Below the pieces are notes generated by a model. The model was not told where the DNA came from. It saw only the letters and a program-made list of their open reading frames with translations, and did no database searches. This document shows positions 36,343-44,179 of a stretch of 64,000 nucleotides of DNA, piece after piece. The translations under genes and the position numbers were made by a program. This DNA comes from a virus: positions 1-64,000 of the IMG/VR virus record IMGVR_UViG_3300022594_000235. The stretch is one strand, 5' to 3'. The number at the start of each line of letters is the position of its first letter. Position 1 is the first letter of the stretch.

Positions 36343-37335
36343 ATGAATCTGATTCAGGCAACCTTAACAGCATCCTTACCATCAAAAAGAAAACAAACTC
36401 CTAGCGGGTGGATTTCTTTCAATGCGCCTTGCTGTCATCACAGAGGTGAGAAAGCAGACAAACGTAAACGTGGCGGCATTTTAATGAACGCTGATGGTTT
36501 CCAGTTTCACTGTTTCAACTGCGGATTCAAGGCAGGATGGCAACCTGGAAAATTACTGAGCAAGAACACAAAAGATCTATTCCGCTGGATTGGTGTTGCT
36601 GACTCAGATGTATCGAAATGTGCAATGGAAGCACTCAAGAGTAGAGATGAGATCCAACAAGCACCAGTACCAAAGCATTTTGTAATTGAGCCTAGAGAGT
36701 TACCTCCTAACTCAATGCCAATGTTAGAATTGCTTGAAAATGGTTGTACAGAAACAGAATTTTTAGATGCTGTCGAATATCTAATAAACAGAAAAATTGA
36801 CCTAGACTGGTTTGACTTTCACTGGACTGATGAAGCAGGATACAAAGACCGAGTGATTGTGCCTTTTTACTTAGAAGGCAAGGTTGTAGGCTACACAGGC
36901 AGAAAAATTCGTGAAGGCACACCAAAATATTTGACTCACGTTAGTCCAGGCTATGTGTTCAACTTAGACAATCAAACCGATGACAGGCAGTATGTGATTG
37001 TAGTCGAAGGACAATTTGATGCTATTGCCGTCGATGGAGTGGCCATTGGTCATAATGAACCAAATGAGGCACAAATTGCCAGAATTAACCAACTAGGTAA
37101 GACCGTGATTGTTGTTCCTGATCAAGACAAGCCAGGTGCTACAATGATTAAGATTGCACTGGAACAAAACTGGTTAGTAAGTTTGCCCGAGTGGGGAGAC
37201 GATGTTAAAGACGTTGCAGACGCTGTTAAGAAATATGGCAGAATTTACACACTTTTCACGATTTTGCAGTACCGTGAGACGAATGAGATAAAAATACAAC
37301 TACTAAAGAAAAAACTAGAGAAACACAATGGCTGA
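36343..37335 (+). CDS. 61: DNA primase (gp61-like)
   Basis: 330 residues. N-terminal zinc site: APCCHHRG (~29-36) and FHCFNCGFKAGW (~56-66), then a TOPRIM domain with VIVVEGQFDAIAVDG and VVPDQDKPG. It makes RNA primers for lagging-strand synthesis with the gp41 helicase, whose gene overlaps it by 8 bases. Confidence 0.9.
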   Translation: MNLIQATLTASLPSKRKQTPSGWISFNAPCCHHRGEKADKRKRGGILMNADGFQFHCFNCGFKAGWQPGKLLSKNTKDLFRWIGVADSDVSKCAMEALKSRDEIQQAPVPKHFVIEPRELPPNSMPMLELLENGCTETEFLDAVEYLINRKIDLDWFDFHWTDEAGYKDRVIVPFYLEGKVVGYTGRKIREGTPKYLTHVSPGYVFNLDNQTDDRQYVIVVEGQFDAIAVDGVAIGHNEPNEAQIARINQLGKTVIVVPDQDKPGATMIKIALEQNWLVSLPEWGDDVKDVADAVKKYGRIYTLFTILQYRETNEIKIQLLKKKLEKHNG

Positions 37336-38767
37336 TCAAATTACCAACTATACCTACGACATTCAAAAACTTTATATCGAAATGTTTATGAGCGATGCTG
37401 ACACGTTCATGCGTTGTGCAAACATCTTTGAGCCTGAGAATTTTGACAGAAAATTGCAGGAACCTGCGAGCTTTATTAAAAAGTATGTAGACGAATATAA
37501 GGTAATGCCGGAGCCGCAGATTGTTAATGCCAGCTGTGGATTGGACTTGAATCCAGCGGCATTGCCAAAAGAAAACTACGAATGGCTGATGAATGAATTT
37601 GAGAATTTTTCACGTCATAAGGGGTTAGAAAGGGCAATTTTAAAATCAGCTGACTTGCTGGAAAAAGGCGAGTACTTTCCAGTTGAGAAATTAATCAAAG
37701 ACGCAATTCAGATTAGTTTGAACAAGGACATGGGTACAAACTACTTTGAAGATCCGAGACAGCGACTTGAAAGTTTGAAGAACTCAAACGGTCAAATTAG
37801 CACTGGTTGGCCATCAATTGACAAGAAATTGTATGGTGGATTTAATCGAGGTGAATTGAACATTTGGTGTGCGGCGTCAGGTGGCGGTAAGTCATTGTTC
37901 CTTGCAAACTTAGGATGTAACTGGGCCTGTAACGGTTTAAATGTTTTATACTTAACATTCGAATTGAGTGAAAATTTAGTGGCGATGCGTATGGATAGTA
38001 TGATGACTGACATTCCAACTCGCGAAATTTTTAAGAGTCTTGATGACGTTGAACTTAAGGTTAAGATGCTGGGCAAGAAGTCTGGTAGCGTACAAATCAA
38101 GTATATGCCATCAGGTAAAAATGCAAATGACATCCGTGCATATTTGAAAGAATATCACGTGAAAAAAGGCTATGAGCCAGACATTATTTTGATTGACTAT
38201 TTGGACTTGATGATGCCTATGTCAGTTAAAGTTAGTCCAAGTGACTTGTTCGTTAAGGACAAATATGTGTCAGAAGAGTTGCGTAACTTGGCAATGGAAA
38301 CACAGGCAATTGTGTGTACTGCTAGTCAGTTAAATCGCTCGGCTGTTGAAGAAATTGAATTTGATCACAGTCATATCTCAGGTGGCTTATCTAAGATTCA
38401 AACAGCAGATAACGTGATTGGTATTTTTACAAGTCGTGCAATGAAGGAACGTGGACGCTATCAAATCCAGTTTATGAAGACACGTAACTCATCAGGTGTA
38501 GGTCAGAAAGTTGACTTGGAATTTGACGTTGATACACTGAAAATTAAAGACTTGGGTGATGATGAGCAGGGTAATGCAGGTAGTGGATTTAAATCACAGG
38601 GCTCAACTATCTATGAAAACCTAAAGAGAACTTCTGCAAATATTGATCAATCTACTGGGGAAATTAAAGATCCTAATGAAGGCGTATCAGTAAACAAGAT
38701 TAAGACTAAAACTGGACAGGCAGGCATTCACGCTATCCTAGCAGGCTTAAATTCTGAGAAAGATTAA
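37328..38767 (+). CDS. 41: replicative DNA helicase (gp41)
   Basis: 479 residues. Helical N-domain, then STGWPSIDKKLYGGFNRGEL, Walker A ASGGGKS (183-189), IILIDYLDLM Walker B, VCTASQLNRSA and a C-terminal linker. DnaB/RecA-fold hexameric helicase that unwinds ahead of the fork and binds the primase. The last 4 bases converge with the YqgE-like gene. Confidence 0.93.
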   Translation: MADQITNYTYDIQKLYIEMFMSDADTFMRCANIFEPENFDRKLQEPASFIKKYVDEYKVMPEPQIVNASCGLDLNPAALPKENYEWLMNEFENFSRHKGLERAILKSADLLEKGEYFPVEKLIKDAIQISLNKDMGTNYFEDPRQRLESLKNSNGQISTGWPSIDKKLYGGFNRGELNIWCAASGGGKSLFLANLGCNWACNGLNVLYLTFELSENLVAMRMDSMMTDIPTREIFKSLDDVELKVKMLGKKSGSVQIKYMPSGKNANDIRAYLKEYHVKKGYEPDIILIDYLDLMMPMSVKVSPSDLFVKDKYVSEELRNLAMETQAIVCTASQLNRSAVEEIEFDHSHISGGLSKIQTADNVIGIFTSRAMKERGRYQIQFMKTRNSSGVGQKVDLEFDVDTLKIKDLGDDEQGNAGSGFKSQGSTIYENLKRTSANIDQSTGEIKDPNEGVSVNKIKTKTGQAGIHAILAGLNSEKD

Positions 38768-39348
38768 AATAGTTCAGCTATTTTATTATTAACACATTCT
38801 TCAATGGCACGTTGCCATTGCTCTTCGCCGGATCCAGACAATACTAGTTCAGTGGTTGCTTTCGTAGTTAACCATTGATGGTCTGGAGTCCACGGCGGAA
38901 TTCCACTTTGTTCGCCATCTAGTTGCCCAGCACTCCAAGCCGCTAATCCAACCCCAATGCGCCACATTTCTGGACCTTCATCTGCGGCTATTGCGGCCAA
39001 CACACTCATCTCGCCCGTAATACCTAAATCTTCAGTAATTTGAATAGTACTGCTGGAAAACCAATCCATCGTGTGTACTACGTGTACACGAGTTTGTTCT
39101 ACAGGGCCACCTAAATAAACTGGTCCGCCCTTACCCGGAATTTTTAACAAACGTTCTGGATAATCTATACCTGCCGCACTCATAACTGTTTGCATGCCAA
39201 CTTGTGATGCTTCTTTGTTGACCACAACTCCCCACGCTCCGGCTGGTCCGTGTTGTGCTATTATTACTACTGATTTTTGAAAGTGTCCGTTACTATTTTT
39301 AGGTTGTGAAACTAACACTTGTCCCGCTAGGCTTTTAAATGTACTCAT
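38764..39348 (-). CDS. YqgE/AlgH-family protein (UPF0301)
   Basis: 194 residues. SLAGQVLVSQP at the start, HFQKSVVIIAQHGPAGAWGV, VVVNKEAS, VYLGGPVEQTRVHVVHTMDW, RIGVGLAAWSAGQLDGE and PPWTPD follow the YqgE/AlgH pattern (LxGxxLIAxP, SVIYI..H..GAxGIVxNK, GYAGWxxGQLExE). The family is widespread in proteobacteria with poorly defined function, linked to regulation. In a phage it may modulate the host. Late box 5 bases before the ATG. Confidence 0.75.
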   Translation of the reverse strand: MSTFKSLAGQVLVSQPKNSNGHFQKSVVIIAQHGPAGAWGVVVNKEASQVGMQTVMSAAGIDYPERLLKIPGKGGPVYLGGPVEQTRVHVVHTMDWFSSSTIQITEDLGITGEMSVLAAIAADEGPEMWRIGVGLAAWSAGQLDGEQSGIPPWTPDHQWLTTKATTELVLSGSGEEQWQRAIEECVNNKIAELF

Positions 39349-39353
39349 AACAA

Positions 39354-39359
39354 TATTTA
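39354..39359 (-). promoter_or_regulatory. late promoter TAAATA for YqgE-like gene
   Basis: Minus-strand TAAATA, 5 bases, ATG at 39348; back to back with the next box. Confidence 0.65.
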
Positions 39360-39364
39360 ACCCA

Positions 39365-39370
39365 TAAATA
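39365..39370 (+). promoter_or_regulatory. late promoter TAAATA
   Basis: TAAATA, 7 bases, ATG at 39378. Confidence 0.65.
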
Positions 39371-39377
39371 CATTATC

Positions 39378-40064
39378 ATGAACATCTTTGAGTTTCAACC
39401 GCCCGTAGCAGTACACAATAGACTTAATCCTAAACTATGGATTAATCGTCGTCTACGTAAAGACGTATACAAAGCCCTAATGCGTATTGCAGGCGAGTTT
39501 TACAAGAGCCTAAACATCAATGTCAAGCCCGTTGATATATTAATTACAGGAAGCCAAGTTAACTATAACTACGGCCCGGATTCGGACTTAGACCTTCACC
39601 TAGTAGTAGACTTTAGAAGCGTAGACTGCGAAGGTGGAGCACGTGAACTGTTTGATACAAAGCGCAATATTTGGAACCAGGATCACGATATTACTATTCA
39701 CGATATAGATGTAGAATGCTATGTCGAGGATATCAACGATAAGACTGTTAGTGCTACATATAGCCTACTGCACAATCGTTGGTTAGAAGAGCCCCCAGAA
39801 CCTGAAACGGATTTTGATGAAGATCTAATCAAGAACTATACTCAGCACTGGGAACATAAAATTGATCAAGCTGTTGAAACCGGTAGCTTGAGCAAGTGTC
39901 GTAAAACACGCATGGACCTGAAGAAGTTTAGAGTTAAAAGTCTAGCCAAGGGCGGCGAGTATGATGAGGGCAATCTTGCTTTCAAAGCACTTCGCAACTC
40001 GGGCTATATTGAAAAACTAATGTCAGCTATTCGTCACTACGATGATAAACGTTTAAGTATATAA
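39378..40064 (+). CDS. nucleotidyltransferase-fold protein
   Basis: 228 residues. GSQVNYNYGPDSDLDLHLVV (about residues 57-76) is the GS...DxDxH/V signature of the polymerase-beta nucleotidyltransferase superfamily, with a third acidic residue probably in IHDIDVECYV. The C-terminal half is helical. Members of this type add nucleotides to proteins, tRNA or antibiotics; the target is unknown. Related proteins are frequent in T4-like phages. Confidence 0.72.
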   Translation: MNIFEFQPPVAVHNRLNPKLWINRRLRKDVYKALMRIAGEFYKSLNINVKPVDILITGSQVNYNYGPDSDLDLHLVVDFRSVDCEGGARELFDTKRNIWNQDHDITIHDIDVECYVEDINDKTVSATYSLLHNRWLEEPPEPETDFDEDLIKNYTQHWEHKIDQAVETGSLSKCRKTRMDLKKFRVKSLAKGGEYDEGNLAFKALRNSGYIEKLMSAIRHYDDKRLSI

Positions 40065-40076
40065 AAAGGAAAAACC

Positions 40077-40298
40077 ATGAAAAAGTTTTTAATCGCATTA
40101 AACATTGTAATTTGGAGTCTTGTTGCGTTTGAAGTGGCACACGCTGAACCAGCGAAAAAACCAGTAGCCGCTAAGAAGGCCGCTAAGAAAGCAGAAGCAC
40201 CTAAAAAGGAGCATCCAAAATACGAACACCAGAAAGCAGAAAAGAAGAAAGTTCCATTGCGCGATAACAGCCCAATGCCAACTCCTCCAGGAAAATAA
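40077..40298 (+). CDS. small secreted Lys/Ala/Pro-rich protein
   Basis: 73 residues; AAGGAA before the ATG. Residues 1-23 (MKKFLIALNIVIWSLVAFEV, then AHA) form a signal peptide with an AxA cleavage site. The mature part is a basic low-complexity chain (KKPVAAKKAAKKAEAPKKEH) ending PMPTPPGK. It should be exported to the periplasm; function unknown. It is closed by a strong terminator. Confidence 0.6.
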   Translation: MKKFLIALNIVIWSLVAFEVAHAEPAKKPVAAKKAAKKAEAPKKEHPKYEHQKAEKKKVPLRDNSPMPTPPGK

Positions 40299-40314
40299 TC
40301 CTGCAATTCAAAAG

Positions 40315-40343
40315 AAAAGCACAGTTAACGCTGTGCTTTTTTT
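40315..40343 (+). terminator. rho-independent terminator
   Basis: AAAAGCACAG, TTAACG loop, CTGTGCTTTT and further T. Confidence 0.9.
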
Positions 40344-40375
40344 ACGGCTAAGCATAGACCTAGCTAAAATTCTTG

Positions 40376-40446
40376 AGGTTCAAAACTGTTCTTTTTGACG
40401 TCATTTAGGTTCAATTTTGATGTCTTTTTGAACCTAAACGGTTCAG
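40376..40446. repeat. AGGTTCAA repeats with an 11-bp hairpin
   Basis: AGGTTCAA occurs at 40376-40383 and 40407-40414, a third copy is degenerate at 40440, and the inverse TTGAACCT lies at 40428-40435. The arms TTTAGGTTCAA (40404-40414) and TTGAACCTAAA (40428-40438) pair perfectly. It lies in the convergent gap after the terminator. Confidence 0.6.
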
Positions 40447-40448
40447 TT

Positions 40449-40799
40449 TTAAGTGGTTTGATGCCAGGGCGGCGCAACGTTAGCATTGACCGTAGACTGC
40501 ATATCTGCCTGGTTTAGCTGTACAATTAGTCGATCTGTAATTGTAGTAATAGCATCTTCATCTATTTGCTCTTCTACCCATTGTAGAGCCTGTTCTGGTG
40601 TAATTGATTCAAAGGGCACAAACTCGCCAGGCACAGGTGCTGGAAAATCCACATAACCGTAGAATGGTGCAGAGTTGCCCAAGTTGTCCTTGCCTATGAT
40701 TGTAAAGAATGCTTTGGTTACTACGTTTTCAAATCCGTTCAATTCCGGAGTACGTTCAAAACGTTCGATAACCCATTCAAATGTATACTGTTTGTCCAT
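40449..40799 (-). CDS. conserved phage protein, unknown
   Basis: 116 residues. YTFEWVIERFERTPELNGFE, NVVTKAFFTIIGKD, VPFESITPEQALQWVEEQID and a C-terminus ending APPWHQTT. This plan (TPxxxGxxNVV, FxPFExLTxEQxxxWVE, terminal PPW) is shared by many small phage proteins without known function. AGAGGA precedes the ATG in a 17-base late leader. Confidence 0.65.
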   Translation of the reverse strand: MDKQYTFEWVIERFERTPELNGFENVVTKAFFTIIGKDNLGNSAPFYGYVDFPAPVPGEFVPFESITPEQALQWVEEQIDEDAITTITDRLIVQLNQADMQSTVNANVAPPWHQTT

Positions 40800-40816
40800 A
40801 ATATATCCTCTTCCAA

Positions 40817-40822
40817 TATTTA
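40817..40822 (-). promoter_or_regulatory. late promoter TAAATA with leader
   Basis: Minus-strand TAAATA 17 bases before the ATG at 40799, with AGAGGA in the leader. Confidence 0.55.
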
Positions 40823-40824
40823 GT

Positions 40825-40830
40825 TAAATA
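40825..40830 (+). promoter_or_regulatory. late promoter TAAATA
   Basis: TAAATA, TAAG, ATG at 40835 (4-base gap); divergent pair with the box at 40817. Confidence 0.65.
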
Positions 40831-40834
40831 TAAG

Positions 40835-41266
40835 ATGTTCCCAACAACTATTATTTCAGCTTTCAGCAACAATGCCAATCGTCTAGTCGAAACCGAACCT
40901 TTTGTGCTTACAGAAGCGGCATTGGCAGAATTTGGTATTGAAGTCAACCGCCGTCACATGCCACAAGACGGACGCACAGGGCGTTCAGTGCTAGTAGGAC
41001 AAGTTGAAATGGATTTCCTACAAAAGGCTTGGGACGTACTATTAGAGTTTCAACACTTTAAACAAATGGATGATCTAATGCGCCGTCGCTATCAGTGGCA
41101 CGGGCATGTCTGCTTAGATCAAACGGTCAAAATCCGCTTGGATATGGTTCGCTACGAGCCAGCTCTAGGTTGTGTCAATGTATGGTGGGATTGCAGTCTG
41201 GTTGACGCAGACACCGACTCTGTGTTATGCTCATATCAACGATGCCAGCGTTGGTATACAGAGTAA
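40835..41266 (+). CDS. phage protein, unknown
   Basis: 143 residues. SAFSNNANRLVETEPFVLTE, AEFGIEVNRRHMPQDGRTGR, and a C-terminal half with WWDCSLVDADTDSVLCSYQR. A compact mixed fold with no recognised motif. Leaderless late start. Confidence 0.5.
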   Translation: MFPTTIISAFSNNANRLVETEPFVLTEAALAEFGIEVNRRHMPQDGRTGRSVLVGQVEMDFLQKAWDVLLEFQHFKQMDDLMRRRYQWHGHVCLDQTVKIRLDMVRYEPALGCVNVWWDCSLVDADTDSVLCSYQRCQRWYTE

Positions 41267-41269
41267 ATA
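41264..41269 (+). promoter_or_regulatory. late promoter TAAATA with leader
   Basis: TAAATA 29 bases before the ATG at 41299; overlaps the previous stop. The leader holds AGAGGA. Confidence 0.5.
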
Positions 41270-41298
41270 TACGCACTTAATTACAACTAGAGGATACT

Positions 41299-42123
41299 AT
41301 GGATTTACAGCCTTTGGGCCCTTATCAGCCCGCACCTTGGAAGCCAGGACAACCTGCAACATTTAGCCAAACATGGACATTTGGCGATATCATCTACTCA
41401 CTAATTCCTATTAAACTATTAGGTGGCGGTGAATTCTACTTGCGCCTAGAAAACCTAGACACACTTTGCCGTGATGTTATTGGATGGCCCGATGGTGGTA
41501 CGCACTCAGGTCGTATGACCCAAAAAGACTTTGATCTTCTAGCACCGCTTATCGAAGCACAGCCATACATTAAAAAGTGGGCTCCATGGAACGGTGAAGC
41601 TATCACTCATCCACTGGACAACATCTGCTGTTGGTTCTACGGTAACGTACATGACAAAGGTCACTATGGACGCATCTACGCACACGCTGTGGGCCTAGAT
41701 CCAGATCAGTGGGAACCAGCTGTTACCCAGCCTTGGTTGTACAATGTCAAGCCCAGAGACTTGGGTAGCAAGCGTATGGTTATCAGTAAAACTGATCGCT
41801 ATGGTAACGGACAAATTGCTCCAGCATGGCAACGTTTCAAAGAGTCAGGTTGGAATGAGCAGGCCTACTTTGTAGGTACAGCTGAAGAACACTCAAACTT
41901 CCAAGACGACTTTAAACTAAAGATTGAGCACTACAAGACCAACGACTTGCTAGAGCTAGCAGAAGTAATTGCAGGCTCACAGTTATATATTGCTAACCAA
42001 TCAGTGGGTATGGCAATTGCTCAAGGATTGGGAGTAGCGTTCTGGTGTGATTATCGTAAAGATAACTGTACGCTAGAAGGTTGCGAAACTTACTTTAAAC
42101 GAGATAATGGATTTTATTTCTAA
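41299..42123 (+). CDS. GT-B-like glycosyltransferase-related protein
   Basis: 274 residues. The C-terminal half, FVGTAEEHSNFQDDF, DLLELAEVIAGSQLYIANQS and VGMAIAQGLGVAF, resembles the donor-binding half of GT9/heptosyltransferase-type enzymes (where a sugar nucleotide is bound near the conserved S/NQS helix). The N-terminal half is diverged and carries IKLLGGGEFYLRLENLD. A similar plan occurs in the gene at 59912. The enzyme class is inferred; the substrate is unknown. Confidence 0.5.
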   Translation: MDLQPLGPYQPAPWKPGQPATFSQTWTFGDIIYSLIPIKLLGGGEFYLRLENLDTLCRDVIGWPDGGTHSGRMTQKDFDLLAPLIEAQPYIKKWAPWNGEAITHPLDNICCWFYGNVHDKGHYGRIYAHAVGLDPDQWEPAVTQPWLYNVKPRDLGSKRMVISKTDRYGNGQIAPAWQRFKESGWNEQAYFVGTAEEHSNFQDDFKLKIEHYKTNDLLELAEVIAGSQLYIANQSVGMAIAQGLGVAFWCDYRKDNCTLEGCETYFKRDNGFYF

Positions 42124-42199
42124 ACACGACATTTGGGTACTGTACATGTTCATAGTGGTGTTTGCCATTACACGTGCAGTACACTATGGTCTTATCTGA
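42107..42199 (+). CDS. very small single-pass membrane protein
   Basis: 30 residues: MDFISKHDIWVLYMFIVVFA followed by ITRAVHYGLI, one clear membrane helix. ATG overlaps the previous gene's end by 17 bases. No ribosome site is obvious, so existence is uncertain. Confidence 0.3.
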   Translation: MDFISKHDIWVLYMFIVVFAITRAVHYGLI

Positions 42200-42449
42200 A
42201 ATCCCTTGGATAGAAATCAACGGACTAGGGTTTTATCAAGAAGTTGTTGATGGAGACCCTAGAGATCCACGCTGTTGGTTGTATATTAGAGGACCCAAGG
42301 GCACAGTCCGTGCTTGGGATATCGGCTACATTACTCCAGGCTACTATGAAGAGCGTCCCGGCTATCTATGGGGATTATACGAACTTATCTTAACCACCAT
42401 AGACGGGCACTATCACTGTTGCTTGTCTGGTAAAGTTTGGAATCTCTGA
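42186..42449 (+). CDS. small phage protein, unknown
   Basis: 87 residues from the ATG at 42186 (an upstream start at 42162 is also open). LSEIPWIEINGLGFYQEVVD, CWLYIRGPKGTVRAWDIGYI, DGHYHCCLSGKVWNL. A small beta protein rich in Trp, Tyr and Gly. Converges with the membrane gene at 42413. No function visible. Confidence 0.45.
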   Translation: MVLSEIPWIEINGLGFYQEVVDGDPRDPRCWLYIRGPKGTVRAWDIGYITPGYYEERPGYLWGLYELILTTIDGHYHCCLSGKVWNL

Positions 42450-42640
42450 AGATCACGTTGCTGGTACCACGCTAGCCAAGGACTCACGTGAGCAAACGCC
42501 ATAACGAACCACATGGCGGGCATTTCCCAAGTGGTAAACCCACATACACTAGAGCCACCCATTAACACACTATACACTCCGCCCAAGAAGAACAAGGGTG
42601 CCGGTGATAGGCTAAAAAATAAATTAACTCGTCTACGCAT
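42413..42640 (-). CDS. small membrane protein
   Basis: 75 residues with two likely membrane helices (LFFLGGVYSVLMGG and MPAMWFVMAFAHVSPWLAW) and basic ends. ATG overlaps the end of the upstream oxygenase gene by 8 bases, so the two are coupled. Function unknown. Confidence 0.5.
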   Translation of the reverse strand: MRRRVNLFFSLSPAPLFFLGGVYSVLMGGSSVCGFTTWEMPAMWFVMAFAHVSPWLAWYQQRDLQRFQTLPDKQQ

Positions 42641-43205
42641 TGTGTAACCTCACTGGTGGCATGCCCAAACCCGGTCTAAGATCGTAGGCATCACTAGCAT
42701 ACGGACCGTTACGATCAACCCAATGTAGAGTCATGATCAAACAACTGGTGCCCTCAAAGGGTTCACGCCAATGTTCTACTTCTCCGCCCTTGTAGGTGTA
42801 AGCATCACCGGGTGCTAGTGTAACTGCTTGGCCCGCCATATAGATGGGCCACGCTGTGGGTTCACAGTGGATCATGACTGTTGCAGAGTATTCACAGCTA
42901 GGTCTATCACGATGCGGTTTAAGTTCAGCACCAGACCAGTGATAACGAGCGTAGCTGTAACTAGGCACTAGATCACAGGCCCATACTGTACTAAAACGTG
43001 GAGTCAGTAGTGCCAACATGGCTTCTGTTATGTGATTACCATATGAGTCCCAACAGTTGTTGACCATAGTGGGATCAGGCGAGTAATGATTGTGATCACT
43101 AGGATCAACTCCGTCTCTGGTGTACTGCGACAAGCGAGCTAGATCTAGGGTAACACGTATAAGATCTAGTGTACGGAGGTCTAATAATGATGGAATTAAG
43201 TGCAT
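42633..43205 (-). CDS. 2OG-Fe(II) oxygenase-like protein
   Basis: 190 residues. YSYARYHWSGAELKPHRDRP holds the HxD iron motif (H-R-D), followed by CEYSATVMIHCE; the distal His is in GGEVEHWREPFEG; a YTYKGGE strand lies between. This is the double-stranded beta-helix of Fe(II)/2-oxoglutarate oxygenases. Substrate unknown. Coupled to a small membrane protein gene downstream. Confidence 0.68.
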   Translation of the reverse strand: MHLIPSLLDLRTLDLIRVTLDLARLSQYTRDGVDPSDHNHYSPDPTMVNNCWDSYGNHITEAMLALLTPRFSTVWACDLVPSYSYARYHWSGAELKPHRDRPSCEYSATVMIHCEPTAWPIYMAGQAVTLAPGDAYTYKGGEVEHWREPFEGTSCLIMTLHWVDRNGPYASDAYDLRPGLGMPPVRLHNA

Positions 43206-43246
43206 AGATTTTTACCAAATTTGTGGGCGCATTCTTACAAGGATCT

Positions 43247-43262
43247 CGCGAAGCGTCGGCTA
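43247..43262 (+). repeat. 16-base repeat, copy 1 (inverse of 58846-58861)
   Basis: CGCGAAGCGTCGGCTA is identical to the reverse complement of 58846-58861. Both copies adjoin an A/T run and sit just upstream of a TAAATA late box. Confidence 0.75.
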
Positions 43263-43281
43263 AAAATTTTTTCGGGAGACT

Positions 43282-43287
43282 TAAATA
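43282..43287 (+). promoter_or_regulatory. late promoter TAAATA
   Basis: TAAATA, 8 bases, ATG at 43296; spacing and flanks resemble those at 57425. Confidence 0.6.
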
Positions 43288-43295
43288 CCTATACT

Positions 43296-43520
43296 ATGCC
43301 AAAACCTACAGATAACCTATGGCCCAGAGTAGTCGAGCTAGCCAACTTGATACCTAAACGTTACCAGGATCCTCACCAGCAGGCCCACTACGAAAAGGGT
43401 TACTTAATAGCGGTCCTCAACAGTCTCTATACAGAGTGTTATGATGTACGCACTCTAGTCAAGCATAAGATCACCACTATGAAGGATCCCCATCCTGAAA
43501 ACTCTAGGGACTCTTGGTAA
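43296..43520 (+). CDS. small phage protein, unknown
   Basis: 74 residues from the ATG at 43296, chosen because the late box stands 8 bases in front. MPKPTDNLWPRVVELANLIP, then HYEKGYLIAVLNSLYTECYD and a charged end. Helical; no family. Converges with the DUF2061-like gene (17-base overlap). Confidence 0.45.
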   Translation: MPKPTDNLWPRVVELANLIPKRYQDPHQQAHYEKGYLIAVLNSLYTECYDVRTLVKHKITTMKDPHPENSRDSW

Positions 43521-43689
43521 AGCCCCAACGCACTCGCAACCAAACTCGTTCAAACAGATAGTGTACTAGAGTTAGAATAACGTGTATAACCACAGCTGAT
43601 GATAATCCAGTCCAAATGGCTGTGATCAATAGAGCTGTAATTCTATAGCTGATGGTACGGGCAAGTGTACGAGCATGTGTTTCTGTCAT
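43504..43689 (-). CDS. DUF2061-like small membrane protein
   Basis: 61 residues from the ATG at 43689. TRTISYRIT-type start (HARTLARTISYRITALLITA), a second helix SSAVVIHVILTLVHYLFERV and WLRVRWG match the short DUF2061 membrane family (R...K..SYR..., then ..YY.HER.W..I.WG). Two membrane helices. Function unknown; occurs in bacteria and phages. Confidence 0.65.
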   Translation of the reverse strand: MTETHARTLARTISYRITALLITAIWTGLSSAVVIHVILTLVHYLFERVWLRVRWGFTKSP

Positions 43690-43696
43690 AGTACAC

Positions 43697-43957
43697 TTAA
43701 TTAGCCCAGCGTAATAGAAATAGTGTACAATCTTGAGCTCGAGTAAAAGCCACACATGCTTGACAATAGGCCTGCTCTTCTAGACTGGCATAAACCCAAT
43801 GACTGTAGTGATCGCCCACATACTGCTTAAGCCAAGACTCTAATAGATCTACACTTAGTATCCAATCCTGCTGATGCTGTCGAACATCAATTGGCCAGGG
43901 CACTACTGCACGATATGGAAAGTAGGGATCTACGGGATGGTCGATTAAACAACGCAT
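43697..43957 (-). CDS. small phage protein, unknown
   Basis: 86 residues. VDPYFPYRAVVPWPIDVRQH, SVDLLESWLKQYVGDHYSHW, AYCQACVAFTRAQDCTLFLL. No family recognised. The late box lies 5 bases before the ATG. It is followed by the DUF2061-like gene in the same direction. Confidence 0.5.
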   Translation of the reverse strand: MRCLIDHPVDPYFPYRAVVPWPIDVRQHQQDWILSVDLLESWLKQYVGDHYSHWVYASLEEQAYCQACVAFTRAQDCTLFLLRWAN

Positions 43958-43962
43958 GTGAG

Positions 43963-43968
43963 TATTTA
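43963..43968 (-). promoter_or_regulatory. late promoter TAAATA
   Basis: Minus-strand TAAATA, 5 bases, ATG at 43957. Confidence 0.65.
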
Positions 43969-43969
43969 A

Positions 43970-44179
43970 TTACTCGCCCTTAACTCGCTCGCAAATGCCC
44001 TTGATTAAGCGATGACGCTCACTAGACTCTACACGACTAGTACTAATGCGTTCTATATCCTTAATGGCTATTTCTAATGTGTCTATACGATCTAGTGCAG
44101 TATAATAGCGTTCGCGTAGAGTGGTAGCTTGTAGCAAGCTGAGTAACTTGAATATGACTACAGTGATCCAATTATACAC
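43970..44179 (-). CDS. small coiled protein, unknown
   Basis: 69 residues. Hydrophobic N-terminal helix (WITVVIFKLLSLLQ), then a charged helix LDRIDTLEIAIKDIERIST. This could be a membrane-anchored coiled coil. Overlaps the upstream gene by 8 bases. Function unknown. Confidence 0.42.
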   Translation of the reverse strand: MYNWITVVIFKLLSLLQATTLRERYYTALDRIDTLEIAIKDIERISTSRVESSERHRLIKGICERVKGE

